Positions 23,764-24,905 of a stretch of 24,905 bases of DNA are shown piece after piece. Origin of the DNA: Desulfurellales bacterium (lineage in GTDB: Bacteria > Campylobacterota_A > Desulfurellia > Desulfurellales > Hippeaceae); NCBI GenBank assembly GCA_027064405.1, contig JAMOPP010000202.1, positions 1 through 24,905 of the forward strand, read 5' to 3'. The notes beneath the pieces are model-generated. The model did not search any database, was not told the DNA's origin, and saw only the letters and a list, made by a program, of their open reading frames with translations. Made by a program: the position numbers and the translations under genes. The stretch's first letter is position 1; each line of letters opens with the position of its first letter.

Positions 23764-23792
23764 TTGCTTAAAAGTTGAAGTTTTTGTATAAT
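23764..23792 (+). promoter_or_regulatory. Promoter of the NUDIX gene, predicted to give a leaderless mRNA
   Basis: TTGCTT (23764-23769) is followed after exactly 17 bases by a perfect TATAAT (23787-23792). Only five bases separate the -10 box from the ATG at 23798, so transcription should begin at or next to the start codon. No ribosome site is visible upstream of the ATG. Confidence 0.65.
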
Positions 23793-23797
23793 TTAAT

Positions 23798-24358
23798 ATG
23801 AATGTTGCAAAGTTAAAAAACCTGTTACAAAAGGAAACCGTAGCGGAAAAGACAGATGCAAAAGAATCTGCCGTAATTATTCCACTACTGATGAATAAAA
23901 ACGATTGGGTTATAATCTTTGAAAAAAAACCGGGCTACGACAGATTGCATCCGGGTCAAATAGCCTTCCCCGGAGGTTCAAAAGAGGATAAGGACAAAAC
24001 ATTTTTAGACACTGCAACAAGGGAAACTTACGAAGAGGTTGGCATACAAAAACAGGAGTTATCAATTTTGGGACAGGAAAAGCCTCTTTGCACATTAACT
24101 ACAAATTTTCTTATATATCCGTTTGTCGGCGTTGTAAAAAAGCAGCCTCCCTACACAATAAACAGGCAGGAAGTTGAAAAACTATTTTTTGTACCCGTTA
24201 AATTTCTCATCAAAAATCCTCCAAGACCAAACATCTATATATACAAGAAGAAACCGGTAGAAACATTGATGATTAACTTTAATAAAGAGGCTATATGGGG
24301 AGCTACCGCAAGAATTTTGCACAATTTCATACCTAAGTTGCAAAAAGCCTGCGAATAA
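23798..24358 (+). CDS. NUDIX hydrolase, coenzyme A pyrophosphatase type
   Basis: The 186-residue protein has the CoA-pyrophosphatase signature HPGQIAFPGG (51-60) joined to a Nudix box ending ATRETYEEVGI (73-83). The one-residue-longer spacing between the box glycine and REx2-3EE is as in the UPF0035/CoA subgroup. Such enzymes split CoA or its derivatives into phosphopantetheine and 3',5'-ADP in the presence of Mg2+ or Mn2+. The C-terminal half (ANFLIYPFVG-like and WGATARIL motifs) also fits the group. A promoter ends five bases before the ATG and no ribosome site is present, suggesting leaderless translation. Proximity to the fab operon hints at control of CoA or acyl-CoA pools, which is inference. 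Confidence 0.87.
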   Translation: MNVAKLKNLLQKETVAEKTDAKESAVIIPLLMNKNDWVIIFEKKPGYDRLHPGQIAFPGGSKEDKDKTFLDTATRETYEEVGIQKQELSILGQEKPLCTLTTNFLIYPFVGVVKKQPPYTINRQEVEKLFFVPVKFLIKNPPRPNIYIYKKKPVETLMINFNKEAIWGATARILHNFIPKLQKACE

Positions 24359-24479
24359 AAATTTCATATCTTTTTCGATTTCATTACTTCTTCAAGAAAC
24401 AACAGATTATGCATAGAAACTCGTCAAAGGTATCACACAAAGAAAAAAACGGTAGGTAGTTTTTGCATTACAGTTTATA

Positions 24480-24905
24480 TCACGATTTCAGTAGTTTTTC
24501 TTTTGCTTTATCATAAGCTTCTACAATATCCTTACTTTTAATAATTGCTATAATTTTTCTATTATCTGTTTTATCAAGCACAGGTATAATATTTACATCT
24601 TGAAAACCTATTCTTTGAAGCAATGTATGGAGATTTTCATCTTCTGTTGTAGTAATAACATCTTTTGATGCTAAATCCATAGCCACAACTAATTTTTCTA
24701 CGCCTTGAGAATTAAGTAAAGACTTTATAGATTGCATTGTAATAATACCTGAGAACTTTCCATACATATCCACAACGACAAGTTCATCATCTTTTGAATT
24801 AGAAAGTGTTTTATAAATTTTATCAAGAGTGGCAGATTCATAAATCTTACTAAATTTTTTGAGCATAATATCCGAAACCTTGGTATCTTGAAGAATGTCT
24901 TTTGT
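24480..24905 (-). CDS. CBS-domain-pair protein, C-terminal 141 residues (5' end beyond the window); possibly a ClC chloride channel
   Basis: The minus-strand frame is open to the right edge; the methionine at 24866 is internal, since 13 further in-frame codons (ending VSDI) precede it. The visible part holds two CBS domains. The first runs from KVSDIM through IYESATLDKIYKTL and ELVVVDMYGKFSGIITMQSIKSLL. The second runs from DLASKDVITTTEDENLHTLL through VNIIPVLDKTDNRKIIAIIKSKDIVEAY. CBS pairs bind adenosine nucleotides and regulate attached domains. A run-in such as KDILQDTKVSDIM and a C-terminal CBS pair are common in bacterial ClC channels, but the membrane part is not visible, so this is only a suggestion. 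It converges with the NUDIX gene across a 121-base gap that has no clear terminator. Confidence 0.75.
   Translation of the reverse strand, partial: TKDILQDTKVSDIMLKKFSKIYESATLDKIYKTLSNSKDDELVVVDMYGKFSGIITMQSIKSLLNSQGVEKLVVAMDLASKDVITTTEDENLHTLLQRIGFQDVNIIPVLDKTDNRKIIAIIKSKDIVEAYDKAKEKLLKS

Noticed and set aside
24359..24479. Possible terminator between the convergent NUDIX and CBS genes (AAAAAC and GTTTTT arms near 24446-24465).
   Set aside because: The stem has a single GC pair and an 8-base loop, too weak to call.

Overview
The window is a gene-dense, AT-rich bacterial chromosome segment with no RNA genes, mobile elements or CRISPR arrays. Every gap between genes is under 300 bases. Gene content (RecA, PilT, an 11-subunit complex I, FabK-based fatty-acid synthesis, zinc-type bL32) fits a diderm, probably anaerobic lineage such as Deferribacterota or Desulfurella/Hippea-like bacteria. 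That placement is inference from gene content only and is weak.

Layout. All genes up to about 15.6 kb lie on the minus strand and those from 15.7 to 24.4 kb on the plus strand. (1) 1-4685, minus: a tightly overlapping six-gene operon argD-pgpA-cinA-thpR-recA-pilT, read from one promoter at about 4657-4685; pilT runs off the left edge. (2) 4690-14507, minus: an 11-gene nuo operon in the order A-B-C-D-H-I-J-K-L-M-N, with a strong promoter that contains an operator-like dyad and a hairpin terminator that abuts the argD promoter. nuoE, nuoF and nuoG are absent. (3) 14671-15555, minus: a lone DMT/EamA transporter. (4) 15691-23066, plus: a housekeeping and lipid operon yggU-fmdB-ndk-rpmF-plsX-fabH-fabK-fabD-fabG-acpP-fabF, closed by a terminator that overlaps the fabF stop codon. 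(5) 23069-24358, plus: a HAD phosphatase and a CoA-type NUDIX hydrolase, neither with a visible Shine-Dalgarno sequence. (6) 24480 to the right edge, minus: the C-terminal end of a CBS-pair protein.

How they work together. The nuo operon encodes the quinone-binding Q module (B, C, D, I) and the proton-pumping membrane arm (A, H, J-N) of complex I. It lacks the NADH dehydrogenase module, so its electron donor is not evident here. The fab operon supplies initiation (FabH, FabD, ACP), elongation (FabF), both reductions (FabG, FabK) and the link to phospholipid synthesis (PlsX); a dehydratase (FabZ/FabA) and acetyl-CoA carboxylase must lie elsewhere. PgpA in the argD operon is a further phospholipid enzyme.

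No wholly novel system is evident. The most noteworthy points are the NuoEFG-less complex I with its candidate operator, a CinA whose N-terminal domain has decayed, recA buried in an operon with no promoter or LexA box of its own that I can see, an apparently leaderless NUDIX gene, and a HAD gene whose start codon directly follows a terminator.
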